Assembly: GCA_029194725.1 (NCBI GenBank)
Contig: JARFXQ010000001.1
Span: 124,001 to 188,000 of the forward strand
From: Nitrospira sp.
Lineage (GTDB): Bacteria > Nitrospirota > Nitrospiria > Nitrospirales > Nitrospiraceae
Reading direction: 5' to 3'
Length of the DNA stretch: 64,000 nt
Part shown: piece after piece, positions 1 to 8,737 of the stretch
Numbering within the stretch: position 1 is the stretch's first letter
Layout of the letters: every line of letters begins with the position of its first letter
Made by a program: the position numbers and the translations under genes
The notes under the pieces: model-generated
The model's input: only the letters and a program-made list of their open reading frames with translations
Databases searched by the model: none
What the model was told of the DNA's origin: nothing

Positions 1-95
1 ACAGCTGATGCCAGCAGCATCGCCAGCATGCCGAGCACCGTCCCCACCTGGTGAAAGCTCCTTCGACTCAACCTCTGCCCCCTCACCTGCCTCAT
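1..95 (-). CDS. N-terminus of a secreted protein, probably second M16-type peptidase subunit (partial)
   Basis: Only the first 31 codons lie in the window. They read as an Arg-rich n-region followed by a hydrophobic stretch (VLGMLAMLLASA), i.e. a signal peptide. The ATG overlaps the stop codon of the preceding M16 peptidase gene as ATGA, so the two are translationally coupled. M16 peptidases of this type are usually encoded as adjacent pairs, one with the zinc site and one without. The identity as the partner subunit is inferred from this context only; no catalytic sequence is visible. Confidence 0.55.
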   Translation of the reverse strand, partial: MRQVRGQRLSRRSFHQVGTVLGMLAMLLASA

Positions 96-1708
96 GGCCT
101 CACCTCGCCTGCCGGCATGGCCGCAACGGCGTTACCGGTACCTTTCTTCACCAGGACCGCAACGGTACGATTCGCCTTGGTAAAGTACTGCCTTGCCACT
201 CGCTGTACATCAGCAGTCGTGACCGCAGCAACCTTGTCGCGCGATGTCAGGATGTAGCGCCAATCACCGGCCACCGCCTGATATAACGCGAGTTGAGAAG
301 CCAGACCGCCGTTCGATCGTAGACCCCGCACCAAATCTGCATCCAAATTGTTCAGCACCTTCTCCAGCTCCTTGGAAGAAACCGGTTCACGCTTCAGCCG
401 CTCGATCTCCTCATAGATGGCGGCCTCTACTTCCGCTGTCGTATGAGGGGCCAACGGCGTAGCTGTAAAAATAAATAGGTTCGGCGCACGCACACCCGGA
501 TGATTCGCATCCGACCCGGCCGAGGCAGCCAGACGTTTTTCCCGCACCAATGTCTGATGCAAGCGAGACGTGAGTCCGTCGCCCAACACCGCATCGATCA
601 CGTCAAATACATCGTCATCCGGATGACCCAAGGTCGGTTTGTGGTAGCCGATCACAATTGCCGGCTCCGCATCAAATTCCACCTCCACTCGTCGCTCACC
701 TCGTTGTTCCGGCTCGACCGTCACCAGGGGTGGCGGTGGTGGCGCGGCAGGAATCCTTCCGAACGTCTGCTCGATCAAGGCAATCGTGTCTTTCGGATTG
801 ATATCACCGACCAGAGCAATCGTGGCTTGATCCGGACTGTAGTAGGCTTTAAAGAAGGCCTCCGTAGCGGCAGGTGTCAGCGACAGGATGTCGGATCCCC
901 ATCCGATGGTCGGGACCCCATAACTATGGGCCCGAAAAGCAGCGGATGTGAATGTCTCAAACAACAGTCCGTTGGGGCTGTCGTCGTTACGCAGACGCCG
1001 TTCTTCCATCACGACACCGCGTTCCTTATAGAACTCGCGCAACACAGGGTTGGCCATGCGATCCGACTCGATCGCCGCCCACAAAGGCAACCGATTGGAG
1101 GGCAAACTGATCATGTACCGCGTCACGTCTTTGCCCGTCGATGCATTGAGTCCCACCCCGCCGTGTCGCTGGTACAACAGAGCCATTTCATTCCCGACAA
1201 CGTACTGAGCGGCCTGAGCCTGTAGCTCCACGAGGCGATTCTGGAGTGATTCGATCATGGCTCGCTCTTCAGCCGTCGCGCCTCCGTTCTTGGTGGCTGC
1301 GTCGCGCTGACGTTGGTCAAGCTCGGTCCCGACCAACGCGAGTTCGTCCACAATCGGCTTTTCTTTCTCATAGTTCGTCGTGCCGACCAACCTGGTACCC
1401 TTAAAGGCCATATGCTCGTAGAGGTGCGCGAGACCGGTTTGGCCGACCTGCTCATTGATCCCCCCCACCGCAAATGTGATGTTGATGGAGACGACAGGCG
1501 TCTGATGTCGTTCGACCATGAGAACGGTCAACCCATTGGCCAGCCGGTGCTCGATCACACGTTCGGCGAGATTCGGCGACCCAGCAAGAAGTGGGGCAAG
1601 GTTGAGGGTAAGACTCAGGATGACGCCAAAACAAGAAATCAGAATTTTATTTCGCCTGCGGACAAACTCTTCACTCAACCTAAACCTCAGCCTCAATCTG
1701 GATTTCAT
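92..1708 (-). CDS. M16 family zinc peptidase (pitrilysin/processing-peptidase type), secreted
   Basis: A 538-residue protein with the inverted zinc motif HxxEH at residues 95-99 (HLYEH), typical of M16 peptidases; the family uses the two His and a downstream Glu to bind zinc and the first Glu for catalysis. An N-terminal basic stretch followed by a hydrophobic segment (about residues 21-42) indicates export to the periplasm or a membrane anchor. The usual two-lobe M16 layout is present, the second lobe beginning near residue 230. Its start overlaps the stop of the HAD gene by ATGA, and its own stop overlaps the next gene, so at least three genes are coupled. The substrate cannot be told from sequence. 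Confidence 0.9.
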   Translation of the reverse strand: MKSRLRLRFRLSEEFVRRRNKILISCFGVILSLTLNLAPLLAGSPNLAERVIEHRLANGLTVLMVERHQTPVVSINITFAVGGINEQVGQTGLAHLYEHMAFKGTRLVGTTNYEKEKPIVDELALVGTELDQRQRDAATKNGGATAEERAMIESLQNRLVELQAQAAQYVVGNEMALLYQRHGGVGLNASTGKDVTRYMISLPSNRLPLWAAIESDRMANPVLREFYKERGVVMEERRLRNDDSPNGLLFETFTSAAFRAHSYGVPTIGWGSDILSLTPAATEAFFKAYYSPDQATIALVGDINPKDTIALIEQTFGRIPAAPPPPPLVTVEPEQRGERRVEVEFDAEPAIVIGYHKPTLGHPDDDVFDVIDAVLGDGLTSRLHQTLVREKRLAASAGSDANHPGVRAPNLFIFTATPLAPHTTAEVEAAIYEEIERLKREPVSSKELEKVLNNLDADLVRGLRSNGGLASQLALYQAVAGDWRYILTSRDKVAAVTTADVQRVARQYFTKANRTVAVLVKKGTGNAVAAMPAGEVRP

Positions 1709-2352
1709 TCGAATATCTCCATCAATTGTTCAGGCCTCTCGATGAACCAATCTGGTTCACAAGCTTGCATCTTCGCTCGATTCCCCATGCCATATCCGAC
1801 GGCACAGACACGAATGCCCGCGTTATGTCCTCCGTTGATATCATTCGTGCTGTCCCCGACAAGGACCGTTCGCTCTTTCAGCGCACCTGCCTTTTCCATG
1901 ATGTGCAATAACATCCCTGGTTCCGGTTTCAGCCCAAACCCGTTGTCCCCACCGACCATGTACCGAAAATGTTGCACGCCCAACCCGTTCAGGATTACGC
2001 GGGTGTATTCGATCGACTTGTTGGTTGCAACCGCCTTGTCTTTGTGTGCGAAATGTTGCAGCATCGGCTCGATGCCGGGATAGAAGCTGGTCCTGTCCAA
2101 GCAATGTTCGAGGTAATAGGCTCGAAAGACTTTCAGCGCTTCTTCAAATTTGGCCTGATTGCCCTCTCCGACCGCAAGACGCAGCAACCGCTTGACTCCG
2201 TCGCCGACAAAACCAAAGATCTCTTCAATTGGACGTTCTGGTAACCCCAGTTCGGTAAGGGTGAAGTTCACAGATTGAGCGATGTCCCACTTCGATTCAA
2301 TCAGCGTACCGTCGAGGTCAAAAATCAGCAAATCCACGAGGGTCTGTGCCAT
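1705..2352 (-). CDS. HAD-family phosphatase, phosphoglycolate phosphatase-like
   Basis: A 215-residue HAD hydrolase. Motif I DLDGT is at residues 12-16 (nucleophile D12, acid/base D14), motif III is around KPEP at 142-145, and motif IV GDSTND is at 166-171. The helical cap between residues 20 and 90 fits the Gph/PGP subfamily, which removes phosphate from 2-phosphoglycolate or similar small phosphoesters. The gene sits between a secreted unknown protein (stop/start overlap TAATG) and an M16 peptidase (ATGA overlap), so it lies in a tight operon. Family assignment is firm; the substrate is not. Confidence 0.88.
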   Translation of the reverse strand: MAQTLVDLLIFDLDGTLIESKWDIAQSVNFTLTELGLPERPIEEIFGFVGDGVKRLLRLAVGEGNQAKFEEALKVFRAYYLEHCLDRTSFYPGIEPMLQHFAHKDKAVATNKSIEYTRVILNGLGVQHFRYMVGGDNGFGLKPEPGMLLHIMEKAGALKERTVLVGDSTNDINGGHNAGIRVCAVGYGMGNRAKMQACEPDWFIERPEQLMEIFE

Positions 2353-2915
2353 TACTTTACCTTTTGCAAAGATTCAACGAGTTCCGCAAGGATTCTACGA
2401 TGAGCCTCATCTTGTTCCTTGGTTTCAGCTTCGCGCACAAAGCTCACCATCCGCTTCAGTCCGACGTGCGGAGGGATCATCGGATCGAGGATGCGCCAGA
2501 AGTTCTCCACGACTTTCACGTGAAAACGAACCTCTTCCATCGTTTCCTCAGGCACGAAGGTGGCGGTTTCCAGGTAGACCGCCCCCTGCACGTAAAATGT
2601 GACGGGGATGATCACTTCAAGATTGTTGAGGATCTCCCACTTCCGATAATCGTCCGGGACGGTTGTTTTCTCGATGACAACGACACGGCCCCATGCTGGT
2701 TCTTCTCTCCAATCAATATAGGGGGTCAAGGTTTCAAATGACGGAGCATTTAAGCGAGCACCCTTCCGGTCCAAAAGCACATACCGCTTCACGACCTCTG
2801 CCGGAGATCGTCTCATCGAACCGCTCGGACTCACTTGTGCGCTCGACGTGACAGCCAAGCCGAGAACAGCCAGGATGACCAGATAATGGATCAGGCACTT
2901 GGGTAACGGATTCAC
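2352..2915 (-). CDS. Secreted protein of unknown function
   Basis: Not recognised. A GTG start at 2915 puts a clean signal peptide first (PLPKCLIHYLVILAVLGLAV, then TSSAQ). A longer form starting at 2987 is open but adds a leader without obvious purpose. The mature part is about 160 residues, soluble, mixed alpha/beta, with no Cys in the mature domain and a charged C-terminal helix. It is the first gene of the leftward group with the HAD phosphatase and M16 peptidases and overlaps the HAD start by one base. It is probably periplasmic; no function is proposed. Confidence 0.65.
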   Translation of the reverse strand: MNPLPKCLIHYLVILAVLGLAVTSSAQVSPSGSMRRSPAEVVKRYVLLDRKGARLNAPSFETLTPYIDWREEPAWGRVVVIEKTTVPDDYRKWEILNNLEVIIPVTFYVQGAVYLETATFVPEETMEEVRFHVKVVENFWRILDPMIPPHVGLKRMVSFVREAETKEQDEAHRRILAELVESLQKVK

Positions 2916-3145
2916 GCGTCTAACCGGATGGATCTTACACACCGCCCATAAGTTTCGCACAATACCCCACGGACATACGTCCAACACCTGCTTTTTGAGA
3001 TGGACACTTCAGCCGTCTCATTCTAGCAAACGGGACTAGAGACATCCAGGTAACAAGGAGACGGCCCTTCCGTTGTTTGACCTTTTTAAAACGAGAATGC
3101 TACGGTCGCCTGACAGGTCAACATCTTGCCAAGGCAGAAGCGCCT

Positions 3146-3577
3146 ATGTTCACCCTTCGACGGAGATGGGTTCGGCTCATCGGTCTGCTCATCGGCCTAT
3201 TATGCACGTTCAGCCTGTCGTCCTTGGGCTCCATCGCCGCTGTTGACCTCAGCGACGAATCTCGGAATGGCAACAGCACTATCACCTCGCCTGGTCACAT
3301 CAAACTACCGTCATCGTTCGCAGCCGCTCCTCAGAAAGCCTACGTCCTGCTCAAACAGCTCCAAGAGCGAAGCGGGATACCGTTGCCGGGCTACGTTGGA
3401 GGGCGTGAATTCCAAAACCGGGAACGACGTCTTCCACGAGGCTCCTATCGGGAGTATGATGTCAACCCGAAGAGACAAGGTCGTGGGCGCGATGCAGAAC
3501 GACTCGTCATCGAGCAGCGAACCGGAAAAGCTTACTATACCGGAGACCATTACCAAACGTTTGCCCCTCTTAACTGA
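3146..3577 (+). CDS. Secreted guanyl-specific ribonuclease, barnase / RNase Sa family
   Basis: A 143-residue preprotein. Residues 1-33 form a signal peptide (Arg-rich start, then LIGLLIGLLCTFSLSSLGSI). The C-terminal half carries every landmark of the microbial N1/T1 RNases: FQNRE at 89-93, R119, and TGDHY at 132-136. By comparison with Streptomyces RNase Sa, E93, R119 and H135 correspond to the catalytic Glu, Arg and His. Such enzymes cut RNA after guanosine and are exported. ATG 3146 is chosen over an in-frame TTG at 3077 because it places the signal peptide at the N-terminus. The next gene, 26 bases downstream, encodes a barstar-type inhibitor, which supports the call. Confidence 0.88.
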   Translation: MFTLRRRWVRLIGLLIGLLCTFSLSSLGSIAAVDLSDESRNGNSTITSPGHIKLPSSFAAAPQKAYVLLKQLQERSGIPLPGYVGGREFQNRERRLPRGSYREYDVNPKRQGRGRDAERLVIEQRTGKAYYTGDHYQTFAPLN

Positions 3578-3603
3578 CGAAGGCCCAAACCGAGAACATC
3601 GCT

Positions 3604-4152
3604 ATGGCGGGAAACACCACCTTACAGATTCATCTTTGTAATGCGACCCCCCCCTGGTCGGCTCTCCTTGTCATTCCTCGCGGGATCTCACCCTCGGGGT
3701 TGGTGAAAACGCCGCCGGGATATGCCATGCGTACCATCCAGGGAAAGAAATGCCGAACTCCATCGGATCTCTTCGATGAGTTCGCACGGGCACTCTCTTT
3801 CCCTGATTACTTCGGACACAACTGGGACGCACTCGAAGAATGTCTGGCTGATTTGGAGTGGCTTCCGGCCAAAGGGTATATCTTGCTCATTACCGACACA
3901 CAAGCCGTGCTTCCAGAGGACGAAGATGAGTACGACACATTGCTGGAAATCCTCGACGATGCCGGCGAGGCTTGGAGCCAAGGACACACCGCCGACGGCC
4001 GGAGCGCCCCATTCCACGTCGTGTTCATAATTGCCGAGCAGGACAAATCGAAGAGAAAGCACTGGGAGCTGGAGGAATTCTCCTCTACCGATTCAAAGAC
4101 ACCCAGGACAAAACCCAGCCCGAGACGTTCAGCCAAGCGGTCCAGAGAATAA
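3604..4152 (+). CDS. Barstar-family ribonuclease inhibitor
   Basis: A 182-residue protein whose centre matches barstar: a helix-forming segment YFGHNWDALEECL at residues 69-81, corresponding to the barstar segment that plugs the RNase active site (W74 and D75 align with the contact region; barstar D39 is the key acid). It probably protects the cytoplasm from the RNase encoded just upstream. It is twice the usual 90 residues, with about 40 extra N-terminal residues (an internal start at M42 would remove them) and a Lys/Arg-rich tail after residue 160. The family is clear; cognate pairing with the upstream RNase is inferred from adjacency. Confidence 0.85.
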   Translation: MAGNTTLQIHLCNATPPWSALLVIPRGISPSGLVKTPPGYAMRTIQGKKCRTPSDLFDEFARALSFPDYFGHNWDALEECLADLEWLPAKGYILLITDTQAVLPEDEDEYDTLLEILDDAGEAWSQGHTADGRSAPFHVVFIIAEQDKSKRKHWELEEFSSTDSKTPRTKPSPRRSAKRSRE

Positions 4153-4239
4153 GGACTTCTACGACAAGCTGGAATAAGCTCGCCCAACAATCACTTTCTT
4201 GACCGGCTCTCACCCCACGTGATAGGGTGCGCCCCCGTT

Positions 4240-5523
4240 ATGAGAACATCCCGTTCTGCCAAACTCTTCACCGAGGCTCAGCAACTTATTCCTGGCGGTG
4301 TCAACAGCCCTGTCCGCGCCTTCCGCTCGGTCGGAGGACAACCGCGCTTTATCGCACGGGCGAAAGGATCGCGGCTCTATGATGTGGACCGCAACGTCTA
4401 TATCGACTATGTGATGTCGTGGGGGCCGATGATTTTAGGCCACGCCCCTTCCGCCGTGGTCACTGCGATCAAGAGCGCGGCTGGCCGAGGCACGAGTTAC
4501 GGAGCGCCGACTGAGTCGGAAGTATCGCTGGCCCGAGAAATACGGAACGCCTTCCCTTCCATGGAAAAGATCCGGCTTGTCAGCTCCGGCACCGAAGCCG
4601 TCATGAGCGCCATCCGAGTGGCCCGCGGATTCACCAAACGGACCGGCGTCATGAAATTCGAAGGTTGTTATCATGGCCACGGTGACTATCTGTTGGCAAA
4701 AGCCGGATCAGGCCTGGCTACCTTAGGGATTCCGGATTCACCGGGCGTGCCGGAAGACTTTGCCAAACACACCCTCACCGCTCCCTATAATGATATTCGT
4801 ACGGTTCAGCAGGTGATCAAAGCCAATCGGGATCGTGTTGCCTGCATCATCGTCGAGCCGATCGCAGGGAACATGGGAGTCGTCCCTCCTGCTCCGGACT
4901 TCCTGGCGGCACTGCGGCAGCTGACCAGGGATCACAATATCCTCTTGATTTTTGACGAGGTCATCTCGGGATTTCGTGTCGGCTATGGAGGGGCGCAGGC
5001 ACTCTATGACATAACACCGGACCTCACGGTGCTCGGAAAGATCATCGGTGGTGGATTGCCGGTCGGTGCCTATGGCGGGCGGAAAGAGATCATGGATCTC
5101 ATCGCACCGGTCGGACCCGTTTATCAAGCCGGTACTCTCTCCGGTAATCCGTTGGCGGTCTCCGCTGGACTGGCAACACTCACGCAGTTGCGGGTGAAGG
5201 GGGTGTACAAGAAACTCGAAGAGCGATCAGCTGCCCTAGCCAAGGGAATCGGCGAAGCTGCAAAGAAGGCAGGGATTCCCGTGACCCAAACACGAGTCGG
5301 GTCGATGTTGACGACCTTCTTTACGCCTGGCCCTGTTGTGGATTGGAATACGGCGAAACAGTCCGACACGAAGCGGTACGGCCAGTTTTTTCACCTTATG
5401 CTGGAGCAGGGTATTTATCTCGCACCATCTCAGTTCGAAGCTGCCTTCCTCTCGACTGCCCACAGCACACAGGACATCGAGAAGACCATCCGCGCCGCAC
5501 ACACCGCCTTCAAAAAGCTCTAA
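4240..5523 (+). CDS. hemL: Glutamate-1-semialdehyde 2,1-aminomutase
   Basis: A 427-residue class III PLP-dependent aminotransferase of the standard length for HemL. It converts glutamate-1-semialdehyde to 5-aminolevulinate in the C5 heme pathway. Visible landmarks are the N-terminal PGGVNSPVRAF, the substrate-loop region GHGDYLLAKAGSG, the PLP-binding FDEVISGFRVG, and the Schiff-base lysine in VLGKIIGGGLPVG (about residue 267). ATG 4240 is preferred over an upstream GTG at 4219 because HemL proteins begin close to the SxxLFxxAQxxIPGGVNSP block. It lies downstream of the RNase/inhibitor pair, with a short hairpin region after its stop. Confidence 0.97.
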   Translation: MRTSRSAKLFTEAQQLIPGGVNSPVRAFRSVGGQPRFIARAKGSRLYDVDRNVYIDYVMSWGPMILGHAPSAVVTAIKSAAGRGTSYGAPTESEVSLAREIRNAFPSMEKIRLVSSGTEAVMSAIRVARGFTKRTGVMKFEGCYHGHGDYLLAKAGSGLATLGIPDSPGVPEDFAKHTLTAPYNDIRTVQQVIKANRDRVACIIVEPIAGNMGVVPPAPDFLAALRQLTRDHNILLIFDEVISGFRVGYGGAQALYDITPDLTVLGKIIGGGLPVGAYGGRKEIMDLIAPVGPVYQAGTLSGNPLAVSAGLATLTQLRVKGVYKKLEERSAALAKGIGEAAKKAGIPVTQTRVGSMLTTFFTPGPVVDWNTAKQSDTKRYGQFFHLMLEQGIYLAPSQFEAAFLSTAHSTQDIEKTIRAAHTAFKKL

Positions 5524-5547
5524 CGCCATCCATCAGGACACGGGCAT

Positions 5548-5590
5548 TCTGTATCTTGCAAGATACGAACGGTATCCGTTTAGATACAGA
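5548..5590. repeat. Alternating inverted repeats that can form mutually exclusive hairpins, after hemL
   Basis: The pentamer GTATC and its complement GATAC alternate four times. GTATCTTGCAAGATAC (5551-5566) is a perfect 16-base palindrome; GATAC-GAACG-GTATC and GTATC-CGTTTA-GATAC follow. The outer arms TCTGTATCT (5548-5556) and AGATACAGA (5582-5590) also pair. The block lies between the hemL stop and the convergent small gene at 5643. There is no T-run, so it is not a standard intrinsic terminator. Confidence 0.6.
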
Positions 5591-5642
5591 GCAATTCCTT
5601 CTGAAGCCCGTTTTCCGTTGACAACTGATGCTCGACGATTCT

Positions 5643-5873
5643 CTATTCGTCGTCCTCGTCCTCCGCTTCAAGAGCCTCCTGCCGCTTCTGTTCTTCCATC
5701 GCGTTGTGCAGCAGCATGCGGATAAACATAGAATAGAGCGACCCTTTTTCCAAGGTTCCGCCAGGCGGGATGGCGATTTTCCCTTCCTTAATCATGCGAT
5801 CCATCCAGGCTTTCTGATCAGGGGCGATTAACACAGGAATTTCGACCAGCCCCACCTTTCCCATCATATCCAT
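5643..5873 (-). CDS. Small acidic-tailed protein of unknown function
   Basis: Not recognised. It encodes 76 residues. The N-terminal half is hydrophobic-mixed (KVGLVEIPVLIAPDQ), followed by an amphipathic middle and a strongly acidic C-terminus (EALEAEDEDDE). There is no signal peptide or membrane span. It is convergent with hemL and divergent from the nuclease gene at 5995. The codon pattern and compact start support a real gene, but no function can be offered. Confidence 0.55.
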   Translation of the reverse strand: MDMMGKVGLVEIPVLIAPDQKAWMDRMIKEGKIAIPPGGTLEKGSLYSMFIRMLLHNAMEEQKRQEALEAEDEDDE

Positions 5874-5994
5874 GACATAACCCTCCGTGAATCAATTCAG
5901 GTCCGATGAAAGGCACCGTCGCATTGCAGCATGCCATTTTGATCGTTGTCAATCGATCAGAACCTGGCACGACACCTGCGTACAGAGACAGGCC

Positions 5995-6588
5995 ATGGGT
6001 CCGCGTCTAAGAATCATGACAGCCTGGTTGACCATCGGCTGGGCATGGCTTGCCACGTCAACTCCCGAAGCCTTGGCAGAGGCTCTGCAGAAATCCAGCC
6101 TTGGCTCCACTCTCAACCAGCAATGTGATCTTTGCTGGTATCCCTCGCCCAATGAGCAAGATTCGGATCGCCTCCCCACATACAAACAGCCACGACACAA
6201 ACGTCCACCGGACAGTCGCCCCCAACGCTATCCCAAAGGACGATACAAATTAGGCCCCGCGCATAAACAGTCTCGTCTTTCCACTCTCCGAACCCGGTCC
6301 AGGCACGAGATGAAGGTGCTGAGCACGTTACAAGTGCGTGCCGTCGATGGAGATACGATTCGTGTGGGAGGCGAACGCATCAGACTTCGCGGGATCGACA
6401 CACCAGAAATGAGTGAATTCGACGGTCCGGCAGCCAAGCGGCGGTTGGAAGAATTACTCCGTAACGGCCCAATCCGCATCGTCCCGCATGGTAGGGATGT
6501 CTACAATCGCCTCCTAGCCGATGTGTTCGTGAACGAACAGAACGTGGCGGACATTCTTCGGAGTGAAGGTTTTTCAAAAACAGGATAG
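5995..6588 (+). CDS. Secreted staphylococcal-nuclease-like (SNase/TNase) protein
   Basis: From ATG 5995 the 198-residue protein starts with a signal peptide (AWLTIGWAWLATSTPEALA). A linker rich in Pro, Arg and Lys follows, then an SNase domain in the C-terminal 90 residues. The catalytic pattern is intact: RLRGIDTPE supplies the Arg, Asp and Glu matching R35, D40 and E43 of staphylococcal nuclease, and YNRLLADVF supplies the second Arg (R87 equivalent). Family members hydrolyse DNA and RNA using calcium. An in-frame GTG at 5887 would put 36 residues before the signal peptide and is less likely. Confidence 0.82.
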   Translation: MGPRLRIMTAWLTIGWAWLATSTPEALAEALQKSSLGSTLNQQCDLCWYPSPNEQDSDRLPTYKQPRHKRPPDSRPQRYPKGRYKLGPAHKQSRLSTLRTRSRHEMKVLSTLQVRAVDGDTIRVGGERIRLRGIDTPEMSEFDGPAAKRRLEELLRNGPIRIVPHGRDVYNRLLADVFVNEQNVADILRSEGFSKTG

Positions 6589-6796
6589 TTCGATATCAGA
6601 GCTGTTCATCACTCTGCTCGTTCACCATAAGGATTGAGCCCTCTCATCCAGGCACAGATGAAATCCATAACTCGCGGCAAAGACATTTCTGAAGTTGAAG
6701 TCACAACCAGCTAACCTCAATTGTTAACACTAGGAGCCTGTCCGACATTAGCCTCAAACACTTCGGACCTTCCGTCCCTATGCCCCTGAGACCATG

Positions 6797-7110
6797 TGAC
6801 TGGTGCTGTCGTCGCTGTGTGACTGGTTGCCTGATGACCACTTAGCGTACTTCCTATCGGATCTTGCTGGACGAATTACATCTCCAACTCATTCTGGCTG
6901 TCTATGGCGGAGTGACGCGCAGCGCGGCTGCCGTATCACCCCCAGCTCCTGGTCAAGGTATTGTTTGATGCGTACGCGGTGGGCATTCCGGCGTCGCGGC
7001 AGACTGCGCGAAAACTATGTGGCCTTTCGGATGCTGGCGGCGAACCAGTGGCCGGCTTTCCGGACGATCACGGACTTTCTGAAACAGCATCTGAATAGCC
7101 AAAAATTCAC
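6797..7110 (+). pseudogene. Broken IS1182-family transposase N-terminus
   Basis: Pieces of one transposase appear in successive reading frames: WLPDDHLAYFLSDL, then LILAVYGGVTRSAAA, then YHPQLLVKVLFDAYAVGIP with SRQTARKL, then VAFRMLAANQWPAFRTITDF with LKQH. These match, in order, the N-terminal region of IS1182-type DDE transposases. At least two frameshifts and an internal stop separate them, and the catalytic domain is gone. No terminal inverted repeats were found, so this is an old remnant. The flanking 6589-6796 and 7111-7362 hold no convincing gene. Confidence 0.75.
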
Positions 7111-7362
7111 TGATATCTAAGCGCATAATGGTACACCCTTACGACAACAAGGCAATGATCCACGATCTCAGCGGCGGCTTACTGGACCGCCATTGAGGCA
7201 AGGAGGGTACCATTGGGGTTGTTTTACACCCTGCACCGACGGTCTGAACTGTGAGGCTCACAAGGCTGCAGATCCGCCACGCAGGGACAGTATCCGCAGA
7301 GCTGGCGGTAGTGGTGCGGGGTCGTTCCAATCAATGGCACAACGAACAGGGACTGATAGCAC

Positions 7363-8010
7363 CTACTTCACTTTGGAGAAATCGGCGGGAATTCTGATCT
7401 CTTTTCCATCTTGCAGATTGACGACGAACACCGAGGATGCAGTGGGGTCGAACTGTTCGTAGGCGAAGAGCGCCGTGAACCGTGACCGGAAAGTTGGACC
7501 GCTGCTTTCGTTCTTTCGTCCTCGTTCGGCCTTGCCGATATCGATAGGCTTGACCCGCTTCGATCCTTGCTGCAGTTCAATCAATGCGCCCTCGGCGAAA
7601 TACTCGTCATCGCCGCACAACTGCACTTCCATTTCCATGTTGGGCATGTCCATCACTTTCTGGATGAACTCCTCGGGCATGCGCACATCCGTCTTCCGTT
7701 TCTTCGATTCTGCCGCCTCTTGGCGACCAAAGGCTTCCAGCCGATACCGCTTGGTACGAAGGACAGCGCTCGCGCCGCAGGGCTCCTTCTCAGGGTCGGC
7801 GCCAACGCGAGTCGCTAAGGACGCTTGCTGAAGGACTTTCTTCACATCTTCGGGCGAGTTAGCCTTTTCCATCGGAATTCGCCCAACCTCCAGCGCTTTG
7901 TGCGCCTCGTCTGAGGACAGTTTGACATCAATCGCCCACAGGCCGCTGTTCCCTGCCGCAAGAACTCCGATCAGACCCAACAGTGATGCAGTCTGTTTAC
8001 GAACAGTCAC
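7363..8010 (-). CDS. Secreted protein of unknown function
   Basis: Not recognised. From GTG 8010 (preceded by GAGAGG) the 215-residue protein begins with a signal peptide, TVRKQTASLLGLIGVLAAG, cleaved near LWA. The mature part is Lys/Glu-rich with two Cys (EKEPCGA and VQLCGDD, possibly a disulphide) and ends in a short beta-rich segment. It stands alone between the transposase remnant and maf. It is likely periplasmic; there is no basis for a function. Confidence 0.65.
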   Translation of the reverse strand: MTVRKQTASLLGLIGVLAAGNSGLWAIDVKLSSDEAHKALEVGRIPMEKANSPEDVKKVLQQASLATRVGADPEKEPCGASAVLRTKRYRLEAFGRQEAAESKKRKTDVRMPEEFIQKVMDMPNMEMEVQLCGDDEYFAEGALIELQQGSKRVKPIDIGKAERGRKNESSGPTFRSRFTALFAYEQFDPTASSVFVVNLQDGKEIRIPADFSKVK

Positions 8011-8104
8011 GTTTCCTCTCAATAGCCCGACATGGAGAGGTCTAAACGACCCGGCAAATTAGATGAATGTCATGCATTGTAGGTGAACCGTCACGCCTTT
8101 GCAA

Positions 8105-8737
8105 TTAGACCTCGAACCGATTCCAATTCGCATACGGTTTGCGCCGATACAGTTCTTCGACATTCACGAGAATTGGATAACCGACCGACCGAAGCAGCTG
8201 TGTCACAAGCTTCAGCGGTAATCCCACCACGGTCGTGTAGTCGCCGATGATCCGTTCCACGAGATCTCCACCGAGTCCTTGAATCGCATAGGCGCCGGCT
8301 TTGCCCAATGATTCCTCCGATGCAACATATCGTTCATAGGCATGATCGCGGTCTGCTTTCATCCTGACTTCGGCGGTGGCAACCTCCACTGATCCAATGT
8401 TTTCCTCGTGGTTGCATAAGGCGACGGCAGTATGGACATGATGGGAACGGTCGACCAGACGTGCCAGCATGGCGCGCGCATCAGCAAGATCCACCGGCTT
8501 CCCGAGTAGTTGTCCATCGAGATCGATCACGGTATCGCTGCCGAGGACGAGGGCTCGTGGTCTCAGCAGCGCCACAGATGACGCCTTTCCACGCGCGAAG
8601 CGCTTGACCTGCTCGACAGGTGACAACCCGACCTCTGGTTGCTCGCGGAACTCCGATGGGCACACCTCGAAAGAAAGACCCAACAGTGCTAGGAGTTCCT
8701 GGCGGCGTGGCGAACTCGACGCCAGGACTAGCTGCAT
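8105..8737 (-). CDS. maf: Maf family nucleoside triphosphate pyrophosphatase
   Basis: A 210-residue Maf/HAM1-like protein. It begins with the diagnostic LASSSPRRQELL, followed by VLGSDTVIDLDG, LGKPVD, and GAYAIQGLGGDLVERIIGDYTTVVGLPL, the usual order of substrate-binding motifs. Maf proteins hydrolyse non-canonical or modified nucleoside triphosphates to monophosphates and can affect septum formation. Its start overlaps the end of the upstream dihydrouridine synthase gene by 10 bases, so the two are probably co-transcribed. Which nucleotide it prefers (dTTP/UTP or m7GTP type) was not resolved. Confidence 0.93.
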   Translation of the reverse strand: MQLVLASSSPRRQELLALLGLSFEVCPSEFREQPEVGLSPVEQVKRFARGKASSVALLRPRALVLGSDTVIDLDGQLLGKPVDLADARAMLARLVDRSHHVHTAVALCNHEENIGSVEVATAEVRMKADRDHAYERYVASEESLGKAGAYAIQGLGGDLVERIIGDYTTVVGLPLKLVTQLLRSVGYPILVNVEELYRRKPYANWNRFEV

